A stretch of DNA of 64,000 bases. It comes from Leucobacter coleopterorum (GTDB lineage Bacteria > Actinomycetota > Actinomycetes > Actinomycetales > Microbacteriaceae). The stretch is taken from positions 1,984,001 to 2,048,000 of the forward strand of contig NZ_CP049933.1 of the NCBI RefSeq assembly GCF_011382985.1, read 5' to 3'. Positions within the stretch are counted from its first letter, which is position 1, and every line of letters begins with the position of its first letter. The notes below the pieces were generated by a model, which saw only the letters and a program-made list of their open reading frames with translations, was not told the DNA's origin and did no database searches. Both the position numbers and the translations under genes were made by a program. Positions 29,095 to 38,853 of this stretch are shown here, one piece after another.

Positions 29095-30003
29095 TTAGGC
29101 GGCGTCTGCGGCACGAATCGTTTCGATAATGCCGGAGAAGTCACGGTGAGCGCCCTCTCCCGCTGCGTAATCCGCATAGATTTCGCGCGCGAGCAGTCCG
29201 AGCCTCGCGTCGACACCTGTCAGCTCGATCGCTTGCTCGGCGAGGCCGAGATCCTTTGCCATGAGGAAGCCCGCGAAGCCGGGCTCGTAGTCATGATTGG
29301 CGGGGCTCGTGGGAACCGGACCCGGCACGGGACAGTTTGTGGTCAGCGCCCAGCACTGCCCCGAGGCGTTACTCGCAACATCGAAGAGCGCTTGGTCAGA
29401 AAGCCCGAGCCTTTCAGCCAACACAAAGGCCTCCGCCACGGCGATCTGGCTCACCGCGAGGATCATGTTGTTGCACACCTTCGCAGCCTGGCCGAGACCG
29501 GTTCCGCCGCAGTGCACGATCCGACGGCCCATCACGTCGAGCACGGGTTTCGCCTCGAGAAAGTCACGATCCGCTCCACCGACCATGAACGCGAGTGTGC
29601 CGTTCTCCGCACCGACAACTCCGCCCGACACGGGAGCGTCGAGCGCGCGATGCCCAGCAGAAACCGCCATCTCTGCGGCCGTCCGCGCCTCATCGACGGC
29701 GATCGTCGAGCAATCGATAAACAGGGTTCCTGGCGTGGCGGCGTGCAACAGCCCGGGCTCACCGGATGCGGAGTCACCGTAGGCCACAACCACATCACGA
29801 CCATTCGGCAGCATCGTGATGACGATGCTCGACGCGGCAACTGCTTCAGCGGCGGATGCGACGATTTCGACGCCGGCTGCCTGCGCCGCCTCAAGGGAGG
29901 CCGGAACAAGATCAAAACCGAGCACCCGGGTGCCCGCTCGCACGAGGTTGGCCGCCATGGGGCCGCCCATGTGGCCCAGTCCAATGAAAGCAATCGTGAT
30001 CAT
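29095..30003 (-). CDS. mmsB: 3-hydroxyisobutyrate dehydrogenase
   Basis: NAD-dependent beta-hydroxyacid dehydrogenase converting 3-hydroxyisobutyrate to methylmalonate semialdehyde. Rossmann motif FIGLGHMGGPMAANL, substrate-site DAPVSGGVVGAENGTL, and the catalytic lysine segment GLGQAAKVCNNMIL. 302 residues. The start overlaps the acyl-CoA dehydrogenase stop (ATGA), so the two are coupled in a valine-degradation operon. Confidence 0.93.
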   Translation of the reverse strand: MITIAFIGLGHMGGPMAANLVRAGTRVLGFDLVPASLEAAQAAGVEIVASAAEAVAASSIVITMLPNGRDVVVAYGDSASGEPGLLHAATPGTLFIDCSTIAVDEARTAAEMAVSAGHRALDAPVSGGVVGAENGTLAFMVGGADRDFLEAKPVLDVMGRRIVHCGGTGLGQAAKVCNNMILAVSQIAVAEAFVLAERLGLSDQALFDVASNASGQCWALTTNCPVPGPVPTSPANHDYEPGFAGFLMAKDLGLAEQAIELTGVDARLGLLAREIYADYAAGEGAHRDFSGIIETIRAADAA

Positions 30004-31160
30004 CGTGTGCCTCCCTGTTGTGGGTGATCGTGCAGAAGCGTGCGTCCGATGATTGAGCGCATGATCTCGTTGGTGCCCTCCAAGATCTGGTGCACTCGCA
30101 GGTCCCTCACCACCCGTTCGATGCCGTACTCGTGCAGGTAGCCGTAACCGCCGTGCAGTTGCAGGGCCTGGTTTGCGACTTTAAACCCCGCATCGGTGGC
30201 GAATCGCTTCGCGAGTGCGCACGCAGCAACGGTGTCCGCTGCGCCACTGTCGAGTTTCTGGGCTGCCCGCTGCAGCAAACTCCTCGCGGCTTGCAGATCC
30301 GTCTCCATGTCAGCGAGAGCAAACACGACCGACTGGTTTGCCACGAGCGGTGCCCCGAAGGCCTGCCGATCCTGCACGTAGCTGAGTGCACGCTCAAAGG
30401 CCCACTGTGCCCCTCCTAGCGAGCAGGCGCCGATATTCACGCGGCCACCGTTCAGTCCCCTCATCGCGATTCTGAATCCGTCGCCCTCATGGCTCAGGCG
30501 GTTGGCCACGGGAACTCGCACGTCCTCGAAGTGCACCTGCCGGGTGGGTTGCGCATTCCACCCCATTTTGTGTTCGTTCGGCCCGAAACTCATGCCGGGT
30601 GTGTCTTTCGGTACGACCACAGCACTGATTCCGTGCGAACCGGCCTCACCCGTGCGCACCATGACAAGGTAGACAGAAGTCGAGCCAGCACCAGAGATGA
30701 ACTGTTTTGTGCCGTTCAGCACATAGTGGTCTCCGTCGCGGCGCGCACTCGTTGAGATTGCGGCTGCATCGGACCCAACTTCGGGTTCAGTCAGACAGTA
30801 ACTTCCGAGATCCTCCATCGAGACCAGACCCGGCAGCCACTTTGCGCGCTGTTCGCTGTTGCCAAAGGCGTCGATCATCCAGGCCACCATGTTGTGGATC
30901 GAGATGTACGCGGCGACCGCCGTATCGCCCTTCGCCAGCTCCTCGAAGATGGCAACAGCGTCGGCCCGAGACAGGTCAGAGCCGTATTCCTCGCCCACGT
31001 AGATTCCCCCCAGACCGACTTCCCCGGCTAGGCGCAGCGTTTCGATCGGGAAGATCTTCTCCGCGTCTCGCTCTAGCGCGTAGGGGGCGAGTTCTGCCAG
31101 GGAAAAATCTCGAACCGCCTGTACAAGTGCGCTTCGCTCTTCTGGTGACGTGCTGTTCAT
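30000..31160 (-). CDS. Acyl-CoA dehydrogenase (probably isobutyryl-CoA dehydrogenase)
   Basis: FAD-dependent acyl-CoA dehydrogenase of 386 residues, containing CLTEPEVGSDAAAI, the substrate-binding stretch RQAFGAPLVANQSV, and the C-terminal QLHGGYGYLHEYGIERVVRD and QILEGTNEIMRSIIGR. The assignment to isobutyryl-CoA comes from context: it is translationally coupled to mmsB and followed by an enoyl-CoA hydratase, the three genes covering most steps from isobutyryl-CoA to methylmalonate semialdehyde. A 3-hydroxyisobutyryl-CoA hydrolase and mmsA are not in this window. Confidence 0.9.
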   Translation of the reverse strand: MNSTSPEERSALVQAVRDFSLAELAPYALERDAEKIFPIETLRLAGEVGLGGIYVGEEYGSDLSRADAVAIFEELAKGDTAVAAYISIHNMVAWMIDAFGNSEQRAKWLPGLVSMEDLGSYCLTEPEVGSDAAAISTSARRDGDHYVLNGTKQFISGAGSTSVYLVMVRTGEAGSHGISAVVVPKDTPGMSFGPNEHKMGWNAQPTRQVHFEDVRVPVANRLSHEGDGFRIAMRGLNGGRVNIGACSLGGAQWAFERALSYVQDRQAFGAPLVANQSVVFALADMETDLQAARSLLQRAAQKLDSGAADTVAACALAKRFATDAGFKVANQALQLHGGYGYLHEYGIERVVRDLRVHQILEGTNEIMRSIIGRTLLHDHPQQGGTR

Positions 31161-31201
31161 GGCTACCCTGCCTTCTAGCTTGAGTCTATGGGTTACACCA
31201 C

Positions 31202-32333
31202 CTAAGCCTCAACGTGCCGTTCTTCGACGCCATTGTAGGCGGAGAGTGGGCGGATCAGCGCGTTCGATGCGGCCTGCTCCATAATGTGCGCCGTCCAGCC
31301 GGTCACGCGCGAAGCGATGAAGAGCGGCGTAAACGTCAGCGTGTCAAACCCGATGAGGTTGTAGGCGGGACCGGAGGGTAATCGAGGTTAGGATAGATCC
31401 CCTTACGAGCCACAAACTCACTCTCGAGCTTCGCGTAGAGCTCCGCAACATCGGGACGATCGAAGTGGTCAACCAGGGTATCGAGCGCCGCCTTCATAGT
31501 CGGCACTCGCGAGTCCCCGTTTTTGTAGACGCGGTGACCGAATCCCATGATCTTTCGCTTCTCGGCGAGCGCTTTGTCGAGCCAGTTCTCAACGTTATCA
31601 GCCGAGCCGATCTCGTCCATGATGTGCAGCACGGCCTCGTTTGCTCCGCCGTGCAGCGGCCCCTTGAGCGCACCAATCGCCCCGACAACCCCCGAGTACA
31701 AGTCCGAGAGCGTAGAGGTGATCACACGCGCGGCGAAGGTTGAGGCGTTAAATGAGTGCTCCGCATAGAGGATCATTGAGCGGTTGAAGGCGTCTACGAC
31801 GACAGAATCCGCCTCTTCACCAAAGGTCATCCACAAGAAGTTCGCCGAGTAGTCGAGGTCATCTCGCGGCTCAACCTGGTCGAGCCCGCGCCTGCGACGC
31901 TGCCCGTAGGCAACGATTGCTGGCAGCGCTGCGTACAGCAGGATGCTGCGCTGCAGGTTCTGCTCGGGGCTACCCGAAGCGTCGAGCACTGATCCTGAAC
32001 CACCCATGTCGCACGCGCCGATGACGCTGACGGCGGTGCGCACCTCGTCCATCGGGTGTGCATCGAGCGGCAACAGATCGATAGCCGCACGCACAGTTTC
32101 GGTGAGGGCGCGGTGCTGACGCTCCTCCGTGCGTAGTTCGGCAAGCTGCTGCTCCGTCGGCAGTTCACCGTTCCACAGCAGGTACGCGACGGCCTCGAAC
32201 GGCTGCGACGCGGCGAGTTCTTGCACCGGGTACCCGCGATACAGCAGGCTGTTGCTCTCGGGTTCACCTTTGAGACCGCGGTGTAGTCAACGACGACCCC
32301 AGCGAGTCCCTTCTTGATTTCGATTTCAGTCAT
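31202..32333 (-). CDS. prpC: 2-methylcitrate synthase (two frameshifts)
   Basis: Citrate synthase-family enzyme condensing propionyl-CoA with oxaloacetate. At about 377 residues it is much shorter than gltA at 16.6 kb, with MTEIEIKKGLAGVVVDYTAVSKV, typical of methylcitrate synthases. Catalytic stretches are EHSFNAST, GPLHGGANEAV and FGHRVYKNGDSR. One-base losses at GGG 32260-32262 and GGG 31376-31378 remove the N- and C-terminal parts from the central frame; repaired, the ends read KVNPESNSLLYRGYPVQE and YPSGPAYNLIGFDTLTF. Last gene of gntR-prpD-prpB-prpC. Confidence 0.92.
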
Positions 32334-32342
32334 GTCAATTCC

Positions 32343-33254
32343 TTACTTGGCAACCTCAAAATTGAAAACGCTTGTATCAAAGTGGTTGTAGCCCTCGTAG
32401 TCAATGAGGTCGTAGAGTTCTGCGCGATGCTGCATCTCATTGAGTTTGCCGGTGAGGTGCCCCTCTTCGTTGAGCGTATCGAGCGCCCGACCGGTCGCAC
32501 CCATCGCAATGCGCAGCATCGAAACCGGCCAGATCACAATGTTTACGCCGACATCAGCCAACTGCTGCGACGAAAACAGCTCGCTCTTGCCGAACTCGGT
32601 CATGTTCGCCAGAATCGGTACGTCAAGTGCAGCCCGCATCGCCGCAAACTCTTCAAGAGTCCGCATGGCCTCAGAGAAGATCGCATCTGCCCCCGCGTCG
32701 ACAAGCGCCTTCGCGCGATTGACAGCGGCGTCAATCCCAGCTTGCCCTTCTTGTGTGGCACGTATGTCAGTGCGGGCCATGATCAGGAAGTTGGGATCGC
32801 GGCGCGCATCAACCGCTGCGCGGATGCGTTTCAGCGCCGTGCCCTCGTCAACAACCGCCTTGCCATCAAGATGCCCGCAGCGCTTCGGGTTGATCTGATC
32901 CTCGATGTGAGTGCCCGCAAGACCCGCGTCCTCAAGGGTTTGAATCGTGCGCGCAACGTTCATCGGCTCACCAAAACCGGTATCGGCGTCGACAATCGCG
33001 GGCAGCTCAGTCATGCGCGCGATCTGCTGTGCGCGCCCGGCGACCTCGGTGAGTGTGGTCAGCCCGATATCTGGCAGCCCGAGGTCGGCCGAGAGCACCG
33101 CGCCCGAAATATACACACCGTCGAAGCCCTTGCGCTCGATGAGCCGCGCGGAGAGCGGGTTGAAGGCTCCCGGCAACCGCAGCAGTTCGCCGCTCGCAAG
33201 CCGCTCTCGAAACAGTCGGCGTTTGTCTGCTGGAGTGGTGTGTGAGTACAGCAT
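32343..33254 (-). CDS. prpB: Methylisocitrate lyase
   Basis: Cleaves 2-methylisocitrate to pyruvate and succinate, the last step of the methylcitrate cycle. ICL/PEPM-family motif NPKRCGHLDGK, metal-site VDADTGFGEPMNVARTI and TDIRATQEG. 303 residues and intact. Its ATG overlaps the prpD stop (TGATG), and prpC begins nine bases after it. Confidence 0.95.
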   Translation of the reverse strand: MLYSHTTPADKRRLFRERLASGELLRLPGAFNPLSARLIERKGFDGVYISGAVLSADLGLPDIGLTTLTEVAGRAQQIARMTELPAIVDADTGFGEPMNVARTIQTLEDAGLAGTHIEDQINPKRCGHLDGKAVVDEGTALKRIRAAVDARRDPNFLIMARTDIRATQEGQAGIDAAVNRAKALVDAGADAIFSEAMRTLEEFAAMRAALDVPILANMTEFGKSELFSSQQLADVGVNIVIWPVSMLRIAMGATGRALDTLNEEGHLTGKLNEMQHRAELYDLIDYEGYNHFDTSVFNFEVAK

Positions 33255-34778
33255 CAGAACAGTCCCTTCGGCGCGGCAACGGAGTCGAGTAGTCCGGGCT
33301 TTGCGATGATCGTGAGCTCATTCACCTCGGCGGCGGTCAACTCGGGTAGCCGCTGCACGAGCTCCAAGAAGCGCTCAATTTCGGCGGCCTCAAGAACGGG
33401 CTCGGCAAGCAGGCGGAACTTCGCAATATAGTTCGCCCTCGCAAATGGTCGCGCCCCGAGCGGGTGCGCATCGGCAACGGCGATCTCGTCGACGACGGTC
33501 GACCCATCGGTCAGCGTGATCTCAACGCGGCCGCCGAATGCCTTTTCGTCGGGGTCAGTCGAGTGGTACCGACGCGTCCACTCGGCGTCCTCTGCCGTGC
33601 TGATCTTGTGCCACAGTTCGACGGTATCGGCGCGCCCCGCGCGCTCGGGGCGTACGAGCCGACGTGGTGCCAGCCGCCGTCTTGCAGGGCCACCGCAAAG
33701 ATATACGGAATCGAGTGATCGAGTGTTTCGCGGGTCGCCTTCGGATCGTACTTCTGCGGGTCGTTCGCCCCGGAGCCGATGACGTAGTGGGTGTGGTGAC
33801 TCGTGTGCAGCACGATGCTCGCGATGTTCGCGGGATCCCCCAGCTCAGGCCGCTCGTTGTGCAGCTTGCGCGCCAGGTCTATCCAGGCCTGCGCCTGGTA
33901 CTCCGCCGAGTGCTCCTTTGTGTAGGAGTCAAGAATCGCGCGCTTCGACTCCCCGCGGCAGGCAGCGGAACCTCGTACGAGGCGTCAGGCCCATCAAGCA
34001 TCCAGGCAATCACGCCGTCCTCGCCCTCGTAAATCGGGCTCGGTGAGGTTTGCCCGCGCATCGCGCGATCTACGGCCTCAACCGCCATCTTCCCGGCGAA
34101 CGCGGGAGCGTGCGCTTTCCACGTCGAAATTTCACCCTTGCGGCTCTGCCGCGTCGCCGTCGTCGTGTGCAAGCCCTGCCCGACAGCCTGATAAACCGTC
34201 TCGACATCGAGGCCCAGCAGCGTGCCGATCCCGGCTGCAGCCGACGGCCCAATGTGGGCGATGTGGTCAATCTTGTGTTTGTGTAGGCAGATCGAACGCA
34301 CAAGATCCATCTGAATTTCGTACCCGGTCGCGATGCCACGAACTAACGCAGCACCGTCTTTGCCCGCGTGCTGGGCAACGGCGAGGATCGGCGGAATATT
34401 GTCACCGGGATGCGAGTATTCGGCAGCCAAAAACGTGTCGTGGTAGTCGAGCTCTCGCACGGCGACACCGTTCGCCCAGGCCGCCCACTCGGGGCTCGTC
34501 TTCTCGGAAATCGCGCAGCCGAAAACCGTTGAGCCGGATCCTCCCCTCGAAACGGAATGCGACAGCGCCTGCGCCCGAGCCGACACAATGGGGGCCCGTG
34601 TAAGGGACGCCGCTGCAACGGAGGCGTTGTCAATGATGCGGTTGATGATCATGTCGACGACATCAGCGTCGACTGCGACAGGGTCGGCCGCAACCTCGGC
34701 GATTTTCCAGGCGAGCTGCCTCTCTCGAGGCAGCGTTTCTTCACTCTTGTACACACGAACGTGATGGTTGACAGTCAT
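33254..34778 (-). CDS. prpD: 2-methylcitrate dehydratase, MmgE/PrpD family (two frameshifts)
   Basis: About 508 residues when joined; dehydrates 2-methylcitrate. Family features: the N-terminal helical domain with [62 protein letters not shown], and after repair [34 protein letters not shown]. One-base losses at CCCC 33951-33954 and GGGG 33647-33650. The start overlaps the gntR stop (ATGA). Confidence 0.93.
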
Positions 34779-35413
34779 TGTGATCCTTCCCGGATTGACT
34801 CCAGAATCGAGGTGAGGGCATTGTGAAGATGGACGTGGGTGGCGTGGGCAGCGAGTTCGGCGTCTCCGTCGGCGATCGCCCGTGCAATGAGGTTATGTTC
34901 AGCCACTGACATTTGTAGGCGCGCGCTGTTATCTCGCGCCAAACGGCGCGCGCGGGTCAGGTGGGTGCGGATCGCGCGCAAGCCCTGAGTGAGGTAAGCG
35001 TTGTCGACGGCGACGTCAACGGCAGCATCAAACTCGGCGATCAGCGCGTAGTATGCGTCGATCGCACCTTCGTCATCGGCAACGGTCTGCTCGAAGGATC
35101 GCGCAAGCACACCAAATACGTCGCGGTCCGGCTGCGTCGCGGCGATCCTCGCGGCCGTTTCTTCGAGGGCGCGGCGGGTCACAAAAAGCTTGCGAATATC
35201 GTCGGCATCGAAGTCGGTCACGACGGTGACACGAGGCGACTGCTGGGCGATCAGCCCATCAGCAGTAAGTCGCCGCATCGCTTCGCGCATCGGCGTACGG
35301 CTCACTCCAAGGCGCTGCGACTGCTCGACCTCACCGAGCACAGTTCCGGGCGGCAGGATCCCGCGCTGAATTTCGTCAAGAAGCGCCGCGTATGCCCGCT
35401 CACTCGCCCGCAT
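34775..35413 (-). CDS. GntR-family regulator, FCD type, of the methylcitrate operon
   Basis: A 212-residue regulator: a winged HTH at residues 8-70 ([36 protein letters not shown]) followed by an FCD ligand domain with metal/ligand histidines ([27 protein letters not shown]). It is the first gene of the operon and coupled to prpD. Two identical TGTATACA palindromes lie 25 and 77 bases upstream, suggesting autoregulation. The ligand is probably a methylcitrate-cycle intermediate or propionyl derivative (inference from context). Confidence 0.9.
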   Translation of the reverse strand: MRASERAYAALLDEIQRGILPPGTVLGEVEQSQRLGVSRTPMREAMRRLTADGLIAQQSPRVTVVTDFDADDIRKLFVTRRALEETAARIAATQPDRDVFGVLARSFEQTVADDEGAIDAYYALIAEFDAAVDVAVDNAYLTQGLRAIRTHLTRARRLARDNSARLQMSVAEHNLIARAIADGDAELAAHATHVHLHNALTSILESIREGSQ

Positions 35414-35437
35414 CCGACCTCCTTTGACTCACCCCAA

Positions 35438-35445
35438 TGTATACA
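35438..35445. promoter_or_regulatory. Predicted GntR operator 1 (TGTATACA)
   Basis: Perfect 8-bp palindrome 25 bases before the gntR start, matching the GT-N(2)-AC core bound by FCD-type GntR proteins. Identical to the site at 35490-35497, with 52 bases between centres (about five helical turns), which would suit looping or cooperative binding. Confidence 0.6.
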
Positions 35446-35489
35446 CAAAACAGGGATAAGTACAGCATCTCGCACATATCAGCCAATTA

Positions 35490-35497
35490 TGTATACA
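35490..35497. promoter_or_regulatory. Predicted GntR operator 2 (TGTATACA)
   Basis: Second copy of the same palindrome, between gntR and the end of the DUF2510 gene. The spacing to the first copy and the absence of other genes make it likely that both serve gntR-prpDBC. Confidence 0.55.
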
Positions 35498-35556
35498 GAA
35501 ATTCGAAGCCACCCGGTTTTGGGAGGACTGCCGCCGACCACCAAGTCCGGCAATGA

Positions 35557-36351
35557 CTACCACTTGCCGCCAGTTGCATCCACCGCACTCGACCACTGCG
35601 CAGTATCAGCTGGGCACAGATAACTGGTTCCGGTAACGGTGAGATTCATCAACCCGGTCGTCGCAGTTACACGCTGTTCCTCAGTCGCCCCCTGCAGAGT
35701 AGCCGCAATGATGGGGCTTGTGGCAGCATGCATTTGAACAGTTGATTCATTGATGTCGTGACCGTTCAGAATGGATGTTTCGCAAGCATTGAGCGCAAGA
35801 ACCAACACAAGCGACTCGCCTTCCACACCCCATTCTCTTCCGTTCTGCTCAACGTGTGCGCGCGCCTCAGCTACGAGGGCTTTTTGCTCGGGCGTCTTTG
35901 CCGACAGCAGGTCATCCCCCACCGGCTGCTGCTGTTCCTTCATGAACTCATCGCGCTCTTCAAAGACGCCGTCAAACTTGTTAGAGTCGCCCTTATCCAC
36001 ATCCTGCTCGTTTGGCTCTGGGATAGGCCGAGGGTCGGGGATCGTTGTCGGAGCAGAGGCCACGCCCTTGCCATCACCCTGTGCCCCGTTCAGAAGCGCC
36101 ACCGTGAGCGCGGAAGCGCCACCGAGCACAACGACAACTATCGCAGCAATCATCGTTATTGCTACTGCCGGTGATAACTTCCGGCGCGGAACCTGGTTCA
36201 AACTACTCTGACCTTCACCTGTGACCGCTTCACCGGCCTGGTAGTGCTCAGTCCACTGCTGGCCGTCCCACCAGCGCTGCCCGCCCACCCCATCCGGGTA
36301 CCATCCGGCAGGAAAGGTACGACAATCTATTTCGCCCGGAGTTTCACTCAT
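35557..36351 (-). CDS. DUF2510 domain membrane protein
   Basis: A 264-residue protein with N-terminal DUF2510 (PAGWYPDGVGGQRWWDGQQWTEHY, residues 14-37), a short linker, one transmembrane helix at about residues 62-86 (AVAITMIAAIVVVVLGGASALTVALL), and an extracellular domain with a Pro-rich start and two cysteines (NACETS, YLCPADT). Function unknown; this layout is common in Actinobacteria. Confidence 0.85.
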   Translation of the reverse strand: MSETPGEIDCRTFPAGWYPDGVGGQRWWDGQQWTEHYQAGEAVTGEGQSSLNQVPRRKLSPAVAITMIAAIVVVVLGGASALTVALLNGAQGDGKGVASAPTTIPDPRPIPEPNEQDVDKGDSNKFDGVFEERDEFMKEQQQPVGDDLLSAKTPEQKALVAEARAHVEQNGREWGVEGESLVLVLALNACETSILNGHDINESTVQMHAATSPIIAATLQGATEEQRVTATTGLMNLTVTGTSYLCPADTAQWSSAVDATGGKW

Positions 36352-36451
36352 AGATTCAACCTACTGTGTCGCATCAACATTAGCGCGGTGTCGGCGCGGC
36401 GTTGCCTGGGGGTTGACCATGGCTTTGTTCACATGAAGATCTTGAGCAACA

Positions 36452-37171
36452 ATGACACCAAAGCACGCCGCCCTGAATTTCACCGAGAAGCATCGCATAT
36501 CGTCAAGATATCGAAATCTACAAACGCTCGGGCAACACCACGAGCTTCAGACTGAATACGTGTCAGTCATTACTCCCCCAAAACCTGCCCGCACTCACGT
36601 CGCGTATGAGCCAAGCACTCTCACGGTTCCGCGAAGCCGCGTCAGATACGCCCTTGCAACACTGTTCGGTGTATACCTCGCGATACTGATCTGGACAGTG
36701 CTCTGGGAACTAGAAATTCCCTGGATCGGTCACGCGTCCGAGCGCACACTCAAGCTTTTACCCTACATAGCCACCGGGTCTGCGGGGGCCAACCAGCCCA
36801 GTGAGGTCATGCTAAATATCGCACTGTTCATACCCTTCGGCATATATCTGCGGTACCTTGCACCGAACTGGTCAGGGGTCTGGCATCTGAGCATCATCGC
36901 GGGAACCAGTTTGTCGTTCGAGGCGATCCAATATCTGCTTGCGATCGGTGCGACAGACACGGCAGACGTGATAAACAACACACTGGGTGGTTTGATAGGT
37001 GTCGCGCTTTGTCCCTACATACTCCGCCTATTCCGCAGACAGAATGATGTCCTGCTGCTCAGAATTATGCTCATCGGAACAGTGGTCGTACTCGTCCTTA
37101 TCACGGTGTATATGTTCGGATCACAACTGCACCAGAGCGGAACCCACATGCCTCTCCCGCTGTCACGCTAG
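36452..37171 (+). CDS. VanZ-family membrane protein
   Basis: A VanZ-like protein with four to five membrane helices. Signature: NIALFIPFGIYLRYL and SLSFEAIQYLLAIGATDTADVINNTLGGLIG. Some VanZ proteins add low-level teicoplanin resistance; most have no known role. The start is uncertain: ATG 36452 or GTG 36560 (239 or 203 residues), neither with a clear ribosome-binding site. The stop overlaps the convergent VOC gene stop by two bases. Confidence 0.8.
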   Translation: MTPKHAALNFTEKHRISSRYRNLQTLGQHHELQTEYVSVITPPKPARTHVAYEPSTLTVPRSRVRYALATLFGVYLAILIWTVLWELEIPWIGHASERTLKLLPYIATGSAGANQPSEVMLNIALFIPFGIYLRYLAPNWSGVWHLSIIAGTSLSFEAIQYLLAIGATDTADVINNTLGGLIGVALCPYILRLFRRQNDVLLLRIMLIGTVVVLVLITVYMFGSQLHQSGTHMPLPLSR

Positions 37172-38070
37172 ATATCAGAGATGATGATCTTCTTCATCGG
37201 CATCAGATGTTGAAACGCGTTTGGTCGCTCCATGAGCTCTCCCATGTTTTTGGGCACGATCTGCCAGTTCATGCCAAAAGCATCGACGAGCCAACCGCAC
37301 TGCTCCGCCGCTGGAACGGCTGAAAGTGCCTCCCACAGTCGATCAATCTCGGCTTGATCTTCGCAGCGAGCCTCAAGCGACATACCGCAGGTGAATGAAA
37401 AGTCTTGTTCAACGCCCGAATCCATGGCCATAAACCACTGTTCTCCAATTCGAAAGTCACTGAACATAACGGCGTCCTCGTTCGCAGGCCCCGTTGGCTG
37501 GCCGTACGGCACACGCTGACCCAGTTCCGTATCTTCAAAAACCTCAAGATACCGGTCAACCGCGGCAGCCGCACGATTTTGAACCGGGCCGCCAAACATG
37601 AGTGCAGGAATCAGGAAGGGGCGCGGATCCCCCTCTGGATCAGTCAGCATCAACTGCCAACTCACCCCGTAGCGATCCTGCACCCACCCGTACCGCGCAC
37701 TAAACGGATACTCCTGTAAGGGCATCAGTACCGATCCACCGTCAGCAAAAGCCTCCCAGATCGTGTCAAGTTGTGCGCGAGCGGCAACCGCATCTCCATC
37801 AAAATCGAGCGGATCAAAGTTCAGCATCAACGAAACAGAGGGGTTTGGTGCAAACTCATCACCCGCGTTAATAAGAGTGATCCGCTCACCGTCAATGTCG
37901 ACACCAACCGTGAGCGGTTCTCCAGCAAGACCCTGCTGGAATTCAAGTAACCCCTCAAACGGGTATCGTGATTCGACCCACGATCGAGCATTCGGAAACA
38001 CCCCCGCATAAAAAGCACCCGCCTCTTCGGCGTTTCTGTTCGACCATATGTTCGTGACGATCTTCTGCAT
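37168..38070 (-). CDS. VOC/PhnB-like protein with two tandem domains
   Basis: A 300-residue protein made of two 3-dmu-9_3-mt (PhnB-like) VOC domains: residues 1-150 (MQKIVTNIWSNRNAEEAGAFYAGVFPNA ... YGWVQDRYGVSWQLML) and 160-300 (RAAAAVDRYLEVFEDTELG ... GWLVDAFGMNWQIVP). The start at 38070 gives the family N-terminus and has GGAAAC upstream; the frame is open to 38232. Function unknown; often annotated as glyoxalase or bleomycin-resistance-like. It is divergent from a single-domain VOC gene. Confidence 0.85.
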   Translation of the reverse strand: MQKIVTNIWSNRNAEEAGAFYAGVFPNARSWVESRYPFEGLLEFQQGLAGEPLTVGVDIDGERITLINAGDEFAPNPSVSLMLNFDPLDFDGDAVAARAQLDTIWEAFADGGSVLMPLQEYPFSARYGWVQDRYGVSWQLMLTDPEGDPRPFLIPALMFGGPVQNRAAAAVDRYLEVFEDTELGQRVPYGQPTGPANEDAVMFSDFRIGEQWFMAMDSGVEQDFSFTCGMSLEARCEDQAEIDRLWEALSAVPAAEQCGWLVDAFGMNWQIVPKNMGELMERPNAFQHLMPMKKIIISDI

Positions 38071-38230
38071 GATGTTTCCTTCCGCACCAAACACACCGTT
38101 GCGCATCTCCCACAGTATCGACCCAGCACAACTGCTTCGCAAGACCAAAAGAGGGGCTTGCCGTGAGGATGCTGTACGCGGAGAATAAGACACGTCGCCG
38201 AGTTCGGCGCATTCGGCAAAAGGAGCCACC

Positions 38231-38662
38231 ATGTCAATCCATCTGAATCCTTACCTCAGTTTCCGCGGAAACGCCCACGAGGCAATGGAGTTCTATCATT
38301 CAGTCTTTGGTGGCAATCTCATCCTGAACCGCTACGACTCGATCCCGGGTGTCATGGGCGACGGAGACGAGGGATCCAAGATCATGCATGGCCAACTTGA
38401 CACCCCGAACGGCCTCACACTCATGGGAGCAGACATGCCCGACAGCATGGCTGACGCACCCGACGTGAGCGTCGGCGGCAGTTCCGTCTGTATCTGGGGA
38501 GACGACGACGAGCAGCTTCGGGCCTACTGGACCGCGCTTTCGGAGGGAGCGGAGATCCATATGCCCTTCGAAAAGGCCCCCTGGGGTGACACGTTCGGCG
38601 ACCTGCGCGATCGTTTTGGCGTGAACTGGATGCTCAGTCTGTCTGACGGTTCTGCTGAATAG
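38231..38662 (+). CDS. VOC/PhnB-like protein, single domain
   Basis: A 143-residue protein with one PhnB-like VOC domain: LNPYLSFRGNAHEAMEFYHSVFGGNL, then MHGQLDTPNGLTLMGADMP and FGDLRDRFGVNWML. Related to the neighbouring double-domain protein but not a close copy. Function unknown. Confidence 0.88.
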   Translation: MSIHLNPYLSFRGNAHEAMEFYHSVFGGNLILNRYDSIPGVMGDGDEGSKIMHGQLDTPNGLTLMGADMPDSMADAPDVSVGGSSVCIWGDDDEQLRAYWTALSEGAEIHMPFEKAPWGDTFGDLRDRFGVNWMLSLSDGSAE

Positions 38663-38853
38663 TTCTTGAGCTCGGGATCAGCAGCACCGCCGCTCACGGG
38701 CCGCTGCAATTGTGAGGACCCCGTTTTCAACCGGATTTCTGCGCCTAACCAGACGGCTGTACAAGCAACTAGTTGGGCGAAATCACTTAGACACAGAAAA
38801 TAGGGCGAGATTTAGCGGGGGTGGGTGGACGGCCGGTCCGCTGGAGCACCGCT

